Positions 1 to 7,749 of a stretch of 64,000 nucleotides of DNA are shown one piece after another. Numbering within the stretch: the first letter of the stretch is position 1; each line of letters begins with the position of its first letter. Under the pieces are notes generated by a model. That model did no database searches. It saw only the letters and a program-made list of their open reading frames with translations, and was not told where the DNA came from. The DNA is from J054 sp963850255 (GTDB lineage: Bacteria; Pseudomonadota; Gammaproteobacteria; Steroidobacterales; GCA-2729495). The stretch spans positions 1 through 64,000 of the forward strand of contig CAWKLL010000008.1 in the NCBI GenBank assembly GCA_963850255.1. The letters are read 5' to 3'. The translations under genes were made by a program, and so were the position numbers.

Positions 1-474
1 AGTGTCCGCCAGCACACCGATGCCGAGAAACAGCAGGCCGAAACCCACGAAGGCCTGACCGATGTAGGCTCGTGCGGTTTTTTCGCCGGTGAGCTTCAGG
101 ATCATCCCGATGCCCACCATGGGCAAAGCAAAGCTTTCCACCTTCAGCTTGAAACCGATTAGCGCGACGATCCAGCCGGTCATGGTGGTGCCGACATTGC
201 TGCCGAAGATTACCCAGACCGACTGGGAAAGGGTCAGCAGGCCGGCATTCGCGAAACCGATGGTGGCTACTGTGACCGCACTGGAGGACTGCACCAGACC
301 GGTGATCAGAAAGCCGGCGCCGAGGCCACGCCAGGGCGTGTTCGTCCACAGCGCCAGAATGTTGCGCAACGCATTGCCGGCGGCCAGCTTCAAGCCATCC
401 GTCATCATCGCCATGCCCACCAGCAGCAGTCCGATACCGCCTAGCACGATGCCCGCATTCAGTAGAAGACTCAT
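1..474 (-). CDS. Na/Pi cotransporter family protein (N-terminal part, cut by window edge)
   Basis: A 158-codon frame runs from an ATG at 474 leftwards to the first base with no stop, so the C-terminus lies outside the window. The translation has the glycine-rich membrane helices of the NptA/YjbB sodium-phosphate cotransporters, including the repeat signature QSSSAVTVATIGF (near residues 57-69) and GSNVGTTMTGW (near residues 84-94). The family moves phosphate across the inner membrane with sodium. It begins 24 bases after the stop of the DUF21 gene on the same strand, so the two may be cotranscribed. Confidence 0.85.
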   Translation of the reverse strand, partial: MSLLLNAGIVLGGIGLLLVGMAMMTDGLKLAAGNALRNILALWTNTPWRGLGAGFLITGLVQSSSAVTVATIGFANAGLLTLSQSVWVIFGSNVGTTMTGWIVALIGFKLKVESFALPMVGIGMILKLTGEKTARAYIGQAFVGFGLLFLGIGVLADT

Positions 475-498
475 GGCGTCGCCCGTAACAATGTCGAG

Positions 499-1520
499 TC
501 AGTCATGGCTGTCAGCTGTGGCAGTGAAGCTGTCCGCGTCAATACCGCGCAATAGCCGACCCAGCAGGTCGGCACCGGTGATGACGCGCCGGTGCTCAGG
601 TGTCCAGAGCAGCACGATGTCACGATTGATGGCAGCGTCGTTGCGTTGGTCGATTCCCGCCTTCAGCGCGAGGATGACGTGCCCCAGCGGGCTCTTCGGG
701 TCGGTATCACGATGGGCCGGTGGCAGTGCGCATAGACGTCGACACTGGCCGGATCGGACATGACGGCTCTCAGGTAGGAATCAGCGTCCAGCAACAGCTG
801 CGGTTTACTCGTCGTCGTGATGATTGTCCACTTTCTGCCGGACGCATTGATACTGACGACGAACGGGTCCTTGACTTGCGGCAATACCGGAAGGTCGACG
901 CTCACCGGCATGGCGATAACGCTTGCCGGGTCGACGGTTTCTCGCCTTCCTGGATCGGCACGTCGTCGATGTCCAGGAAGTTGAGCGCGCCCCTGCCTTC
1001 GATGAAGTCGATTTCGGCATGATCGGATACGATGTGCTGCTCGATCACGCCCTTGAGCTGCTGCTCCTTCAGGAAGCTCACGCGCTCGCACCGAGCCACT
1101 TGTCCAGCATCCAGGCGCTCGGTTTGGCCACCGGGTAGAGCACGTACTGGTAGAATCGCAGCACCGGACTCAGCAACGACGCCATCCTCATTGCCCGGCG
1201 CGAGAAATAGGCCTGTGGCATGATCTCGCCGGCGAAGGTAATGACAACGGTCGAAAACGCGAAGGCGACCACACCGGCCATGACGGAATTCGACAACAGG
1301 GTCAGCAGCACGTTGATGCCGACGTTGCCCCATAGAATGGTCGTCAGCAGGAAATTGGAATCCTCGCGCAACGCCAGAATTTTCCGGGCGGCGTGTTGCC
1401 GGCCGCCGACTCCGCCTCGAGCCGCAGCCGGCTGAGGCTGAAGAAGGCCAGGTTGAGCCCCGAGAACATGGCGGAGTGCGCCAGGCACAGGGCGATGCCA
1501 ATCCAGATGACGCTGTCCAT
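499..1520 (-). pseudogene. DUF21/CBS (CNNM/CorC-type) membrane protein, frameshifted
   Basis: Starts at ATG 1520 (MDSVIWIG) and ends at TGA 499-501, about 340 codons, a normal length for a DUF21-CBS protein. The DUF21 membrane half is clear: a helix around SGLNLAFFSLSRLRLE, then LLTTILWGNVGINVLLT and the family-typical FAGEIMPQAYFSRRA. A soluble CBS-like region follows (VIEQHIVSDHAEIDFIEGR). The reading frame changes about four times, near 1390, 1090, 930 and 710, while sense is kept in between. That pattern fits indel errors or a very young pseudogene. Members are implicated in magnesium or cobalt export, which fits the mgtE-type genes close by. Confidence 0.7.
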
Positions 1521-1657
1521 TCCTGGTCTCTCTTGTGTCGGCTCATGCTGCCGCCTGTGGCGCCAGCGCAGGAGGGCGCTATTATGGCGCAACAGCTGTG
1601 TAGTACGGGCGGAAGAACGACCGTCGGCGAGGCTGCACCGTCTTTCACCCCGGAGTT

Positions 1658-2523
1658 ATGCTGATGGAATCCGCCGAGACCGACGCGAGTCGCCCGTTCT
1701 TCGATGCTCTCTGGGCGCAGATCGAGCGCGGCGGAGATTACCTGCCCAACCTGCTGACCGCCATCCTGGTGCTGGTGTTGGGCTGGGCCATCGCTCGCCT
1801 GGCTCGCAGCGGGGTGCAGAGACTGGCGCTTTCCTCTAATCACCTGCTGTCTCGGGCCTTCCCGCGCGGCGTGCTGGCCGGCACCCGCATTTCCACCGGC
1901 GCGGCCACGCTGCTGGGGGAGCTGGTGTTCTGGGTGGTGGTGCTGGTGACGCTTACCGTGGCGGCCCGCATGGCCGGCCTGAACGCCATCACCGGCTGGC
2001 TCGACCGGGTCACTGCGCATCTGCCGAACCTGATTGCCGGCGGCGCGATTTTTATCGTTGGCTATTTCCTGAGCGTGTATGTGCGCGAGCAGCTCGCACC
2101 GCAGTCTGCCGCCGGCCGACACGTCGCGGCAGCAGCTATTGCTGGGCTGGCGTAGCCCAGACGGTGGTGGTGGTCATCGCGCTCATCGTGGGCCTGGACC
2201 AGGTGGGCATCGACGTGGCTGTGCTGGTAGGGCTGGCCGTGGCTGCGGCGGCCGCGGTGGGCATCGGCCTGGCCGTGGCCTTTGCCCTGGGTGCGCGCGA
2301 GCATGTAGGCAATCTCATTGGCGCGCGCGTGGCACGTCAGCAATTGAGCGAAGGCCTGCAGGTGCGCATCGGTGATGTGGAAGGCGAAGTTTTGGAAATC
2401 ACCACCACGCAGATCGCACTGGATACGGATGCCGGTAAGACACTGCTGCCGGCAAGCTGCCTGGATCAAGGCCGGGTGACTATCCTGGCGCCCGACGCGG
2501 CAGCGCGGCGCATCGATGTTTAA
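1658..2523 (+). CDS. MscS-family mechanosensitive ion channel, one frameshift
   Basis: ATG at 1658 with GGAG at 1652-1655 (ATG 1664 is an alternative). The N-terminal part has membrane helices (LLTAILVLVLGWAIARLA, then LVFWVVVLVTLTVAARMA) and a third helix near LIAGGAIFIVGYFLSVYV. The frame breaks at about 2150. From there the second frame continues as a glycine/alanine-rich pore helix (GLAVAAAAAVGIGLAVAFALGA) and a short beta domain (VRIGDVEGEVLEITTTQIAL), as in small MscS-like proteins with conserved TM repeats. About 287 codons in all. Its stop overlaps the next gene by 8 bases. The likely role is an osmotic safety valve in the inner membrane. Confidence 0.75.
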
Positions 2524-3352
2524 CGCGCCCGAACTCAGCATTGGCTTCATCAAACGGCGGCCCGCCTCCGCAGCGCGGGCGCTTTCGTCCCTGCCGCCGG
2601 CCGCCGCTGCGGGTTTTCTCGGCGCCATCCCCACGCGTTTCGCTGCTACTGCGCTGGGGCGCATGAGCCCCTGGCCCGCGGCGCAGATCGTCAGGCAGTT
2701 GGATGCCGTTGCCGCCGCGGCGGTGCTGCGAGAACTGCCCTATGCCGAGGCCGCGAAGATCCTGCGCCTGGCGCCACCCGACGCACGGCCTGCATTGTTA
2801 GCGGAGCTGCCGCAGCGACTGCAACGAAGTTTCGAGCTGTCGCTGAGTTTTCCCACCGACAGTGTGGGCGCGAACATGACCACGGAAGTGGCGACACTGA
2901 TCTCCTCCGATGGCATTGCCCAGGCCCTGGAGTTGGTGCGGCGCTCGCCGCGCGACACCACCGAGCTGCTATTTATCACGGACGCGCAGCATCACTACCA
3001 GGGAGTACTGCGCGCCTTGAACCTGCTGCGCCATCCGGAATTCTTTAAGTTGGCGGACCTGATAGACGTCAACTGTCCGACGCTGCCGGCGCAGGCGCGC
3101 ATCGATCGTATTGCCCATCTGGATGCGTGGGATGACTTCGGTCAGCTGCCGGTGGTAAGTCGTTCCGGCGAGTTGATTGGCGCACTGCCACGCCGGGCGC
3201 TGCGGCGCATAGACTCCAGCGCGCAGTTGGCTGGCGGCACGCCGTCGCTCGCTACTTCCCTCATTGGCGCCATGACAGAAAGCGTGACGGGGCTCGCAAA
3301 GCTGGTGGCAGATGACACCCGCACGGACTCGGGAGACACCGGTGGCCGCTGA
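2516..3352 (+). CDS. Soluble MgtE N-domain/CBS protein
   Basis: An intact 278-residue frame whose ATG at 2516 lies inside the end of the MscS gene. Residues about 10-120 look like the helical MgtE intracellular N domain (repeated LREL, AAKILRLAPPDARPALLAEL), and about 120-245 like a CBS pair (GIAQALELVRRSP, TELLFITDAQHHYQGVL, QLPVVSRSGELIGALPR). It stops before any membrane domain, so it resembles the regulatory half of an MgtE magnesium channel made as a separate protein. It overlaps the GTG start of the full-length MgtE that follows, which suggests coupled translation and perhaps a shared complex. Confidence 0.7.
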   Translation: MFNAPELSIGFIKRRPASAARALSSLPPAAAAGFLGAIPTRFAATALGRMSPWPAAQIVRQLDAVAAAAVLRELPYAEAAKILRLAPPDARPALLAELPQRLQRSFELSLSFPTDSVGANMTTEVATLISSDGIAQALELVRRSPRDTTELLFITDAQHHYQGVLRALNLLRHPEFFKLADLIDVNCPTLPAQARIDRIAHLDAWDDFGQLPVVSRSGELIGALPRRALRRIDSSAQLAGGTPSLATSLIGAMTESVTGLAKLVADDTRTDSGDTGGR

Positions 3353-4648
3353 TCCAGTTATCGTTGCTGATGCATTAAATCGGCAGTTCTTCGTGGAACA
3401 CCCGCTGGACGCCGCACGGGAAATCGAAGTGCTTTCGGTGCCGGACGTCGCTGAGGCCGCGGCACGCCAGCCGGCGAAAATTCTCGCGCCCGTCTGGCAG
3501 CTGCTGATGCCTGAAAAGGCCGCCGTGTTGTTACAAGCTCTACCTGACACACTCGCGGACGAACTGCTGGAAGAAATGTCTACGCCGCGTGCACTCCGGC
3601 TGCTCGGTTTCCTACCGGACGCCGATCGCGAACAGCGCGTGGCCCGGCTCAAGGAGGCAGTGCGCGAAGACCTCCGGCTAATGATGTCCTTCCCGCCGAA
3701 CACGGCCGGCACGCTGATGGACACCGGGGTGGCAGGCTACCGCCAGAAAATGACCGTGGGCGAAGCATTGGAACTGCTCAAGCTGCGGCGCATGAAAACC
3801 GCGCGCAGCCTGTTCCTGGTGGACGAGGATCACCGCCTCACCGGCAAGGTGAGCCTGCAGCAGCTGGCCCTGGCCCCGCGCGAGCAGGTGCTGGGTGATT
3901 TTGAAGAACCGCTGGTAGCCGTGCTGCGACCGGTAGCGCTGCTAGAGGAAGTGACTGCCGCCTTCGCAGACAACCGCGTGCTCGACATCCCGGTAGTGGA
4001 TATCGACGGTGTATTTCTGGGTGCCGTGACCAATGATGCGCTGGCTCGCACTGTACGCCAGGACAGCTCCGTCGACATCCAGACCATGGTGGGTGCGAGT
4101 CGGGAGGAGCGCGCATTATCCAGCCCGCTGTTCACGGTGAAAAAACGCATGCCGTGGCTGCAGGTCAATCTGCTCACGGCTTTTCTTGCCGCCGCCGTGG
4201 TGGGTATCTTTGAAAACACCATTGCCCAGGTGACTGCGCTGGCCGTGCTGCTGCCGGTGGTCGCCGGCCAGTCCGGCAACGCCGGTGCACAGGCTCTGGC
4301 GGTCACCATGCGCGGCCTGGCGCTGCGCGAAATTACCGTCCGCCAGTGGTTCCGTGATGTTCAAGGAAGTGGCGGGAGGTCTCATGAATGGCGTGGCCAT
4401 CGCGATGACCTGCGGCCTCGGGGTGTACATGTGGAGCGACTCGCTTCGGACTGGTGGCAGTGATCGCAGTCGATGGTGATGGCCATGATCGCAGCCGGTT
4501 TCGCCGGGGCCTTGATTCCCATCATGCTGACGCGCTTAGGGCAGGATCCGGCCACGTCCTCTTCCATTCTTCTGACCACCGTGACGGACGTGGCGGGGTT
4601 CTTCTCTTTTTTCTGGGGATTGCGACAGTCTTTATGCGCTTCCTCTAG
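3342..4648 (+). pseudogene. mgtE: Magnesium transporter MgtE, frameshifted in membrane domain
   Basis: The likely start is GTG 3342, overlapping the stop of the preceding gene; ATG 3312 is an upstream alternative. The order is MgtE N domain, CBS pair (FLVDEDHRLTGKVSLQQLAL; DIPVVDIDGVFLGAVTNDAL) and C-terminal membrane domain beginning LPWLQVN-like (MPWLQVNLLTAFLAAAVVG). The family signature LPVVAGQSGNAGAQALAVT is present. The frame shifts near 4355, 4440 and 4612. The pieces continue as VMFKEVAGGLMNGVAIAM, AAGFAGALIPIMLTRLGQDP and FLGIATVFMRFL, ending at TAG 4646-4648. Conservation across all frames argues for sequence error or very recent decay. Known role: gated magnesium uptake. Confidence 0.8.
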
Positions 4649-5137
4649 CGATCCACGGGCCATTAAACATTGAGTCATCCGTCCGGCAATTTGTCGTCAA
4701 TAAGAAATCGACGTTTTTCTTGCCGGGCTGATAGTTGAGCCCGCTGTTGCAATTTTTGCTTACGAAAACCCTGCCTGTTTATCTTTGCACTGATGCTTTT
4801 CTGCGATATTCAAAAAGGTACCGGGTTAACAAAAAGGTGCCGGGTCTATTTCTTAGGAACTGAAGTCGCAAGCTACGTATCATCAAAATAAATCCGGCAC
4901 CTTTTCCATCTTTTTCAAAACGTAACGAAGCTGATCGGTTACGCGAGACATCAGGGCATTCGCCGATTTCATCGTCGAAAATCTCAGGCCGAAGGCGTCG
5001 CTTTAGACAAAAGATGGAATCCTGATTGGCGGCCACCGATACCGAAAAGTCGCTGTAGTAGATGATCGAGACCGAGGATGACACGACCTTGCGCGGCCGG
5101 CGTTAAGGGAACGGCCCGGAGGGCCTGGCCGCGCCTA
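4649..5137. other. Intergenic region with a palindromic repeat element
   Basis: No convincing gene lies between the convergent mgtE and dioxygenase genes. The segment holds the first copy of the GGTGCCGGGT repeat family (annotated separately) and, at 5113-5125, a short GC hairpin GGCCC-GGA-GGGCC downstream of the dioxygenase stop. The hairpin lacks a clear T-run, so it is only a weak terminator candidate. Confidence 0.4.
4812..4905. repeat. Palindromic repeat family A, copy 1
   Basis: The forward unit AAAAAGGTGCCGGGTCTATT begins at 4831, preceded by a truncated copy at 4812 (AAAAAGGTACCGGGT). A diverged inverse unit (AAATAAATCCGGCACCTTTT) lies at about 4885-4904. The same arms recur at 15613-15693 and 45448-45561. 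The inverted arms separated by a short unique spacer resemble a REP- or MITE-like non-autonomous element. No transposase is present here. Confidence 0.65.
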
Positions 5138-5992
5138 CTACCGCGGCCACTGCAGCGGAATGATCTCGTCCGGTGGCGGCGCGTTGTATGTCATGCCCGG
5201 GTGATCAACCAGCCGCACCGTCATCGGCTCGGTCAGCGGGTCGGGCTTCCAGACCACATCGTCGCCCAGCCAGCGCGTGCTGAAGGCCAGCCGCGGCCTG
5301 CCACTGTCGGCCAAGCGCGGCGCAGAGCCGTGAATTGTGGTCGGATGCATGAACAGGCAGTCGCCCGCCTGCATGGTCCAGGTCTGGATCTCGGCGTTCG
5401 GGCTTTCGGCCTGGTCCATCAGTTCCTGCCAGGGCCGATAGCCCGGCGGCGGTTCCTGATCCTGCGGGAAGAAAGTCGAGTAGTAGCGACCGTCGCCGGC
5501 ATGCGAGCCGCGCACCGTGATCAGCGGACCGTCTTGCGGACCGACGTCGGTGAGCGCGATCCACAGGATCGTCATCTGCTTGCCCCAGAACGGCCAGGTG
5601 CAGGTGTCGTTGTGCCAGGGTGTGCCCTCGGCCGCCTGGTTCTCTTCTTTCAGGAAAGTCGCGTCGACCCAGAAGCGCACTTTGTCGCTGCGCATGATGG
5701 TCGCGGCCATTTCTGCGGCCGACGAGCGATCAAGCCAGTCGGCGAAACCGGGGTCGTAGGGCACGATGTTCAGCGCCATCGCGCCGCCGCCGAACTGCTC
5801 AATCACAGTGAGCGGATTCTGGAACACGCAGTACGCGTCGTCCGGCGTCACAGTGCCGGCCCGCTGGCCTTCGATAACCGCGAGGACGCTTTCCCGCAGT
5901 GGCTGCACCCAGTCCGTAAACGCGCCCGGGATCAGCGCCGTGCCGTCGCGCTCGTAAGTCTCGATCTGTTGCCGGGATATCTCTGCGTTCAC
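5138..5992 (-). CDS. Phytanoyl-CoA dioxygenase (PhyH) family protein
   Basis: A Fe(II)/2-oxoglutarate dioxygenase of the PhyH family. The iron-binding H-x-D is in TPWHNDTCTW, the distal histidine in TIHGSAPR and the 2OG-binding arginine probably in GRPRLAFSTRW. The preferred start is GTG 5992, one base after the upstream hydrolase stop, giving a normal PhyH N-terminus (NAEISRQQIETYERDG) and about 284 residues. An ATG at 6034 inside the hydrolase is the alternative. Position and spacing suggest translational coupling with the hydrolase. Members hydroxylate small molecules; the substrate cannot be read from the sequence. Confidence 0.85.
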   Translation of the reverse strand: MNAEISRQQIETYERDGTALIPGAFTDWVQPLRESVLAVIEGQRAGTVTPDDAYCVFQNPLTVIEQFGGGAMALNIVPYDPGFADWLDRSSAAEMAATIMRSDKVRFWVDATFLKEENQAAEGTPWHNDTCTWPFWGKQMTILWIALTDVGPQDGPLITVRGSHAGDGRYYSTFFPQDQEPPPGYRPWQELMDQAESPNAEIQTWTMQAGDCLFMHPTTIHGSAPRLADSGRPRLAFSTRWLGDDVVWKPDPLTEPMTVRLVDHPGMTYNAPPPDEIIPLQWPR

Positions 5993-5993
5993 G

Positions 5994-6830
5994 TCAAGCT
6001 GTTCTCTTGAGGAAATCAGCAATCGCTTCTGCATACTGCCCGCGTCGATCCGGGTCGTGCAAGGGGTGCGCGCCCGGCAGTGTTACGGCCTGGACGGGGC
6101 TGGCCCCGGCCTGCAGTGCTGCGACGCTTGGCGCCTGCGCTGTACGCAGCGGGTCTGTCTCGGCGGTCAGCACGCAGCTGGGCACTGTGACCTGCTTAAG
6201 CTTCGTCGGCATGTCGTACGGGGCGAAGCCGCCGTAATCGTCCGGCATACCGGTCGCGAGGTAATCCTCAATCATCCGGTAGATCAGCGGCAGGGTCTTG
6301 TCGCTGAGCACGAAGTCCGGGTCGAAGATGGAATAGGCGTTGATCGCCTGGTCCCACAGGAAGCTGCGGTGCGAGCCGTCGTCGTGCAGCCCCGGCCCCC
6401 CGGTCTGGGCGACCTGCTTGCCGATCTCGGCGGCGGCCTCGGGCGGTAACAGTTGCGCGACACCATCGAGCAGTAGCGCCGTCGCGCTGCTGTTCTCGCG
6501 TACCGTGAGTTCCACCGCGACGGGTGCGGAAAAGTGCGCACCGAGGATCGCGTACGCGTCGATGCCGGCCGCCGTCAGTCCCTGCCCGACAGCGTCCGCG
6601 TGCCATGTAAACGGCCGCGGCAGGCTGGGCTTGTCCGAACGGCCGAAACCCATCAGGTCGACGCCGGTCGCGCGAAAGCCGAGTTCCGCGAGCCGCGGCA
6701 GCTCGTGCTCGTACATGCGCGCGGACAGGGGCGTCCAGTGCATCAGCACAACATTCGGGCCGCTGCCGACCGTACTCAGGTGCAGTTGCCCGGCATCGGT
6801 ATCGACGTACTGTCGGCGAAGAACCGCCAT
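5994..6830 (-). CDS. Alpha/beta-hydrolase fold protein with altered nucleophile motif
   Basis: 278 residues with an alpha/beta-hydrolase layout: an oxyanion strand (VVLMHWTPLSARMYEHEL), GVDLMGFGRSDKPS, an acid-bearing loop (LTAETDPLRT) and a C-terminal histidine (LPGAHPLHDPD). At the nucleophile elbow, where GxSxG is expected, the sequence reads ILGAHFSAP, putting histidine rather than serine at the usual nucleophile position. The protein may therefore be a non-hydrolytic member, or the adjacent serine may have taken over. The ATG at 6830 overlaps the stop of the upstream 50-residue frame. Probable operon partner of the PhyH dioxygenase. Confidence 0.8.
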   Translation of the reverse strand: MAVLRRQYVDTDAGQLHLSTVGSGPNVVLMHWTPLSARMYEHELPRLAELGFRATGVDLMGFGRSDKPSLPRPFTWHADAVGQGLTAAGIDAYAILGAHFSAPVAVELTVRENSSATALLLDGVAQLLPPEAAAEIGKQVAQTGGPGLHDDGSHRSFLWDQAINAYSIFDPDFVLSDKTLPLIYRMIEDYLATGMPDDYGGFAPYDMPTKLKQVTVPSCVLTAETDPLRTAQAPSVAALQAGASPVQAVTLPGAHPLHDPDRRGQYAEAIADFLKRTA

Positions 6831-6982
6831 CAGCCGCTGCCGGTGAGGTAGCCAAGCACCGTGTGCCGGGTCCTGCCCATCAGGTAGGCGCGCAGGCCGC
6901 GTTGTTCGAGGATCTGCATGTGCAGCTCAAACAGCGCGTCGAAGAACAGGTTGCTACCCGGCCAGATGAACCGCATACCCAT
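6830..6982 (-). CDS. Small open frame (50 aa) upstream of the hydrolase
   Basis: ATG 6982 to TGA 6830-6832, with the stop overlapping the hydrolase start (TGATG). The translation (MGMRFIWPGSNLFFDALFEL...) is not recognised and looks like the C-terminal end of a larger protein. It may be a remnant or a short leader of the operon. No other support than frame, coupling and strand. Confidence 0.4.
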   Translation of the reverse strand: MGMRFIWPGSNLFFDALFELHMQILEQRGLRAYLMGRTRHTVLGYLTGSG

Positions 6983-7120
6983 AGCACGTTCGTTGTTGCC
7001 TTACGCTAATCATACAGTAGCCCAATTGCGCACCTCACCCTCTGATGGCAGAGGAGTGACGACGACCGTCGAGTGTGCTAAATCCGCTGTCGGCGCCAAT
7101 ATAGAGGGGGAAAATCTAAA

Positions 7121-7139
7121 GGGGTCGAACCGATTTTCC
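7121..7139. repeat. Repeat family B, single arm
   Basis: GGGGTCGAACCGATTTTCC at 7121-7139 matches one arm of the hairpin at 48479-48525, where a forward arm and its inverse are both present. Here only one arm is seen. It is probably a degraded copy of a short palindromic element. The rest of 6983-7386 holds no recognisable gene. Confidence 0.5.
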
Positions 7140-7386
7140 AGACTGTCTTTTGGGTCTGCCCTGTTTTCCAGTGGTTTCCGCGCGACCCAGCGTTGGGTTT
7201 CTTATTGAACGAGTTACCATTCCTCTGCCACACGACCGTGACTCGTCACACCGTTCAACTGTAGAATCTGCGGAAACCAAGATTCTGGCCGGTGTCGTTC
7301 AACGGTAGACCATCAGCTTGCCAGGAACCGGCCTGAGGTTTACGCCACTTGGACAGCCACCCGTCGGAACGACAATCAACAGCAGT

Positions 7387-7460
7387 GCGGGCGTCGTATA
7401 ATGGTATTACCCTAGCTTCCCAAGCTAGAGACGAGGGTTCGATTCCCTTCGCCCGCTCCA
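7387..7460 (+). tRNA. tRNA-Gly (anticodon CCC)
   Basis: Full cloverleaf with acceptor GCGGGCG pairing with CGCCCGC, discriminator T and an encoded CCA at 7458-7460. The anticodon stem CTAGC/GCTAG encloses the loop TTCCCAA, giving CCC. The T arm is GAGGG-TTCGATT-CCCTT. Degraded 3' fragments of tRNA-Gly occur at 10545, 18366 and 32954, which marks it as an integration target. Confidence 0.95.
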
Positions 7461-7483
7461 TTTCATCTAGGTGCCCACACAAC

Positions 7484-7725
7484 GATTCGGGTCCCCAGCG
7501 GACCACCAAGCGTCTGATCGTCCAGGTGCAGCAGGGTATCGATCAGACGCTGGCCAAGAATCTGTTAGAACATATCGAGTAGCAGACAATGAAAGTGCAG
7601 TTGGCGATCCAGGGGAACCAGCTTTGTATCGCGGGAAAAAACGAGGCGACTTGCAAAAAGTGATTGCGTTGCTGGACCACGGTGATTTCGACTTGCCGCA
7701 GCAATTCAGCAAATTCCGTGACTGA
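7484..7725 (+). pseudogene. yajQ: yajQ (DUF520) 3' remnant
   Basis: Only the last ~80 codons of a YajQ-type nucleotide-binding protein are present, 24 bases after tRNA-Gly. The family C-terminus is easy to follow: QGIDQTLAKNLLEHIE, then MKVQLAIQGNQLCIAGK, then RGDLQKVIALLDHG and the final FRD before TGA at 7725. An in-frame TAG at 7580-7582 and a frameshift near 7640 interrupt it, and the N-terminal half is missing. Its location directly behind the tRNA suggests gene debris brought in or cut by an integration event. Confidence 0.75.
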
Positions 7726-7749
7726 TTAGTCATTAAAAAAGAGAGCAGC

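Noticed and set aside
5078..6010. 310-codon plus-strand frame
   Set aside because: Antisense to the PhyH gene, whose iron-binding motifs are clear; GC-rich codon bias makes long antisense frames common here.
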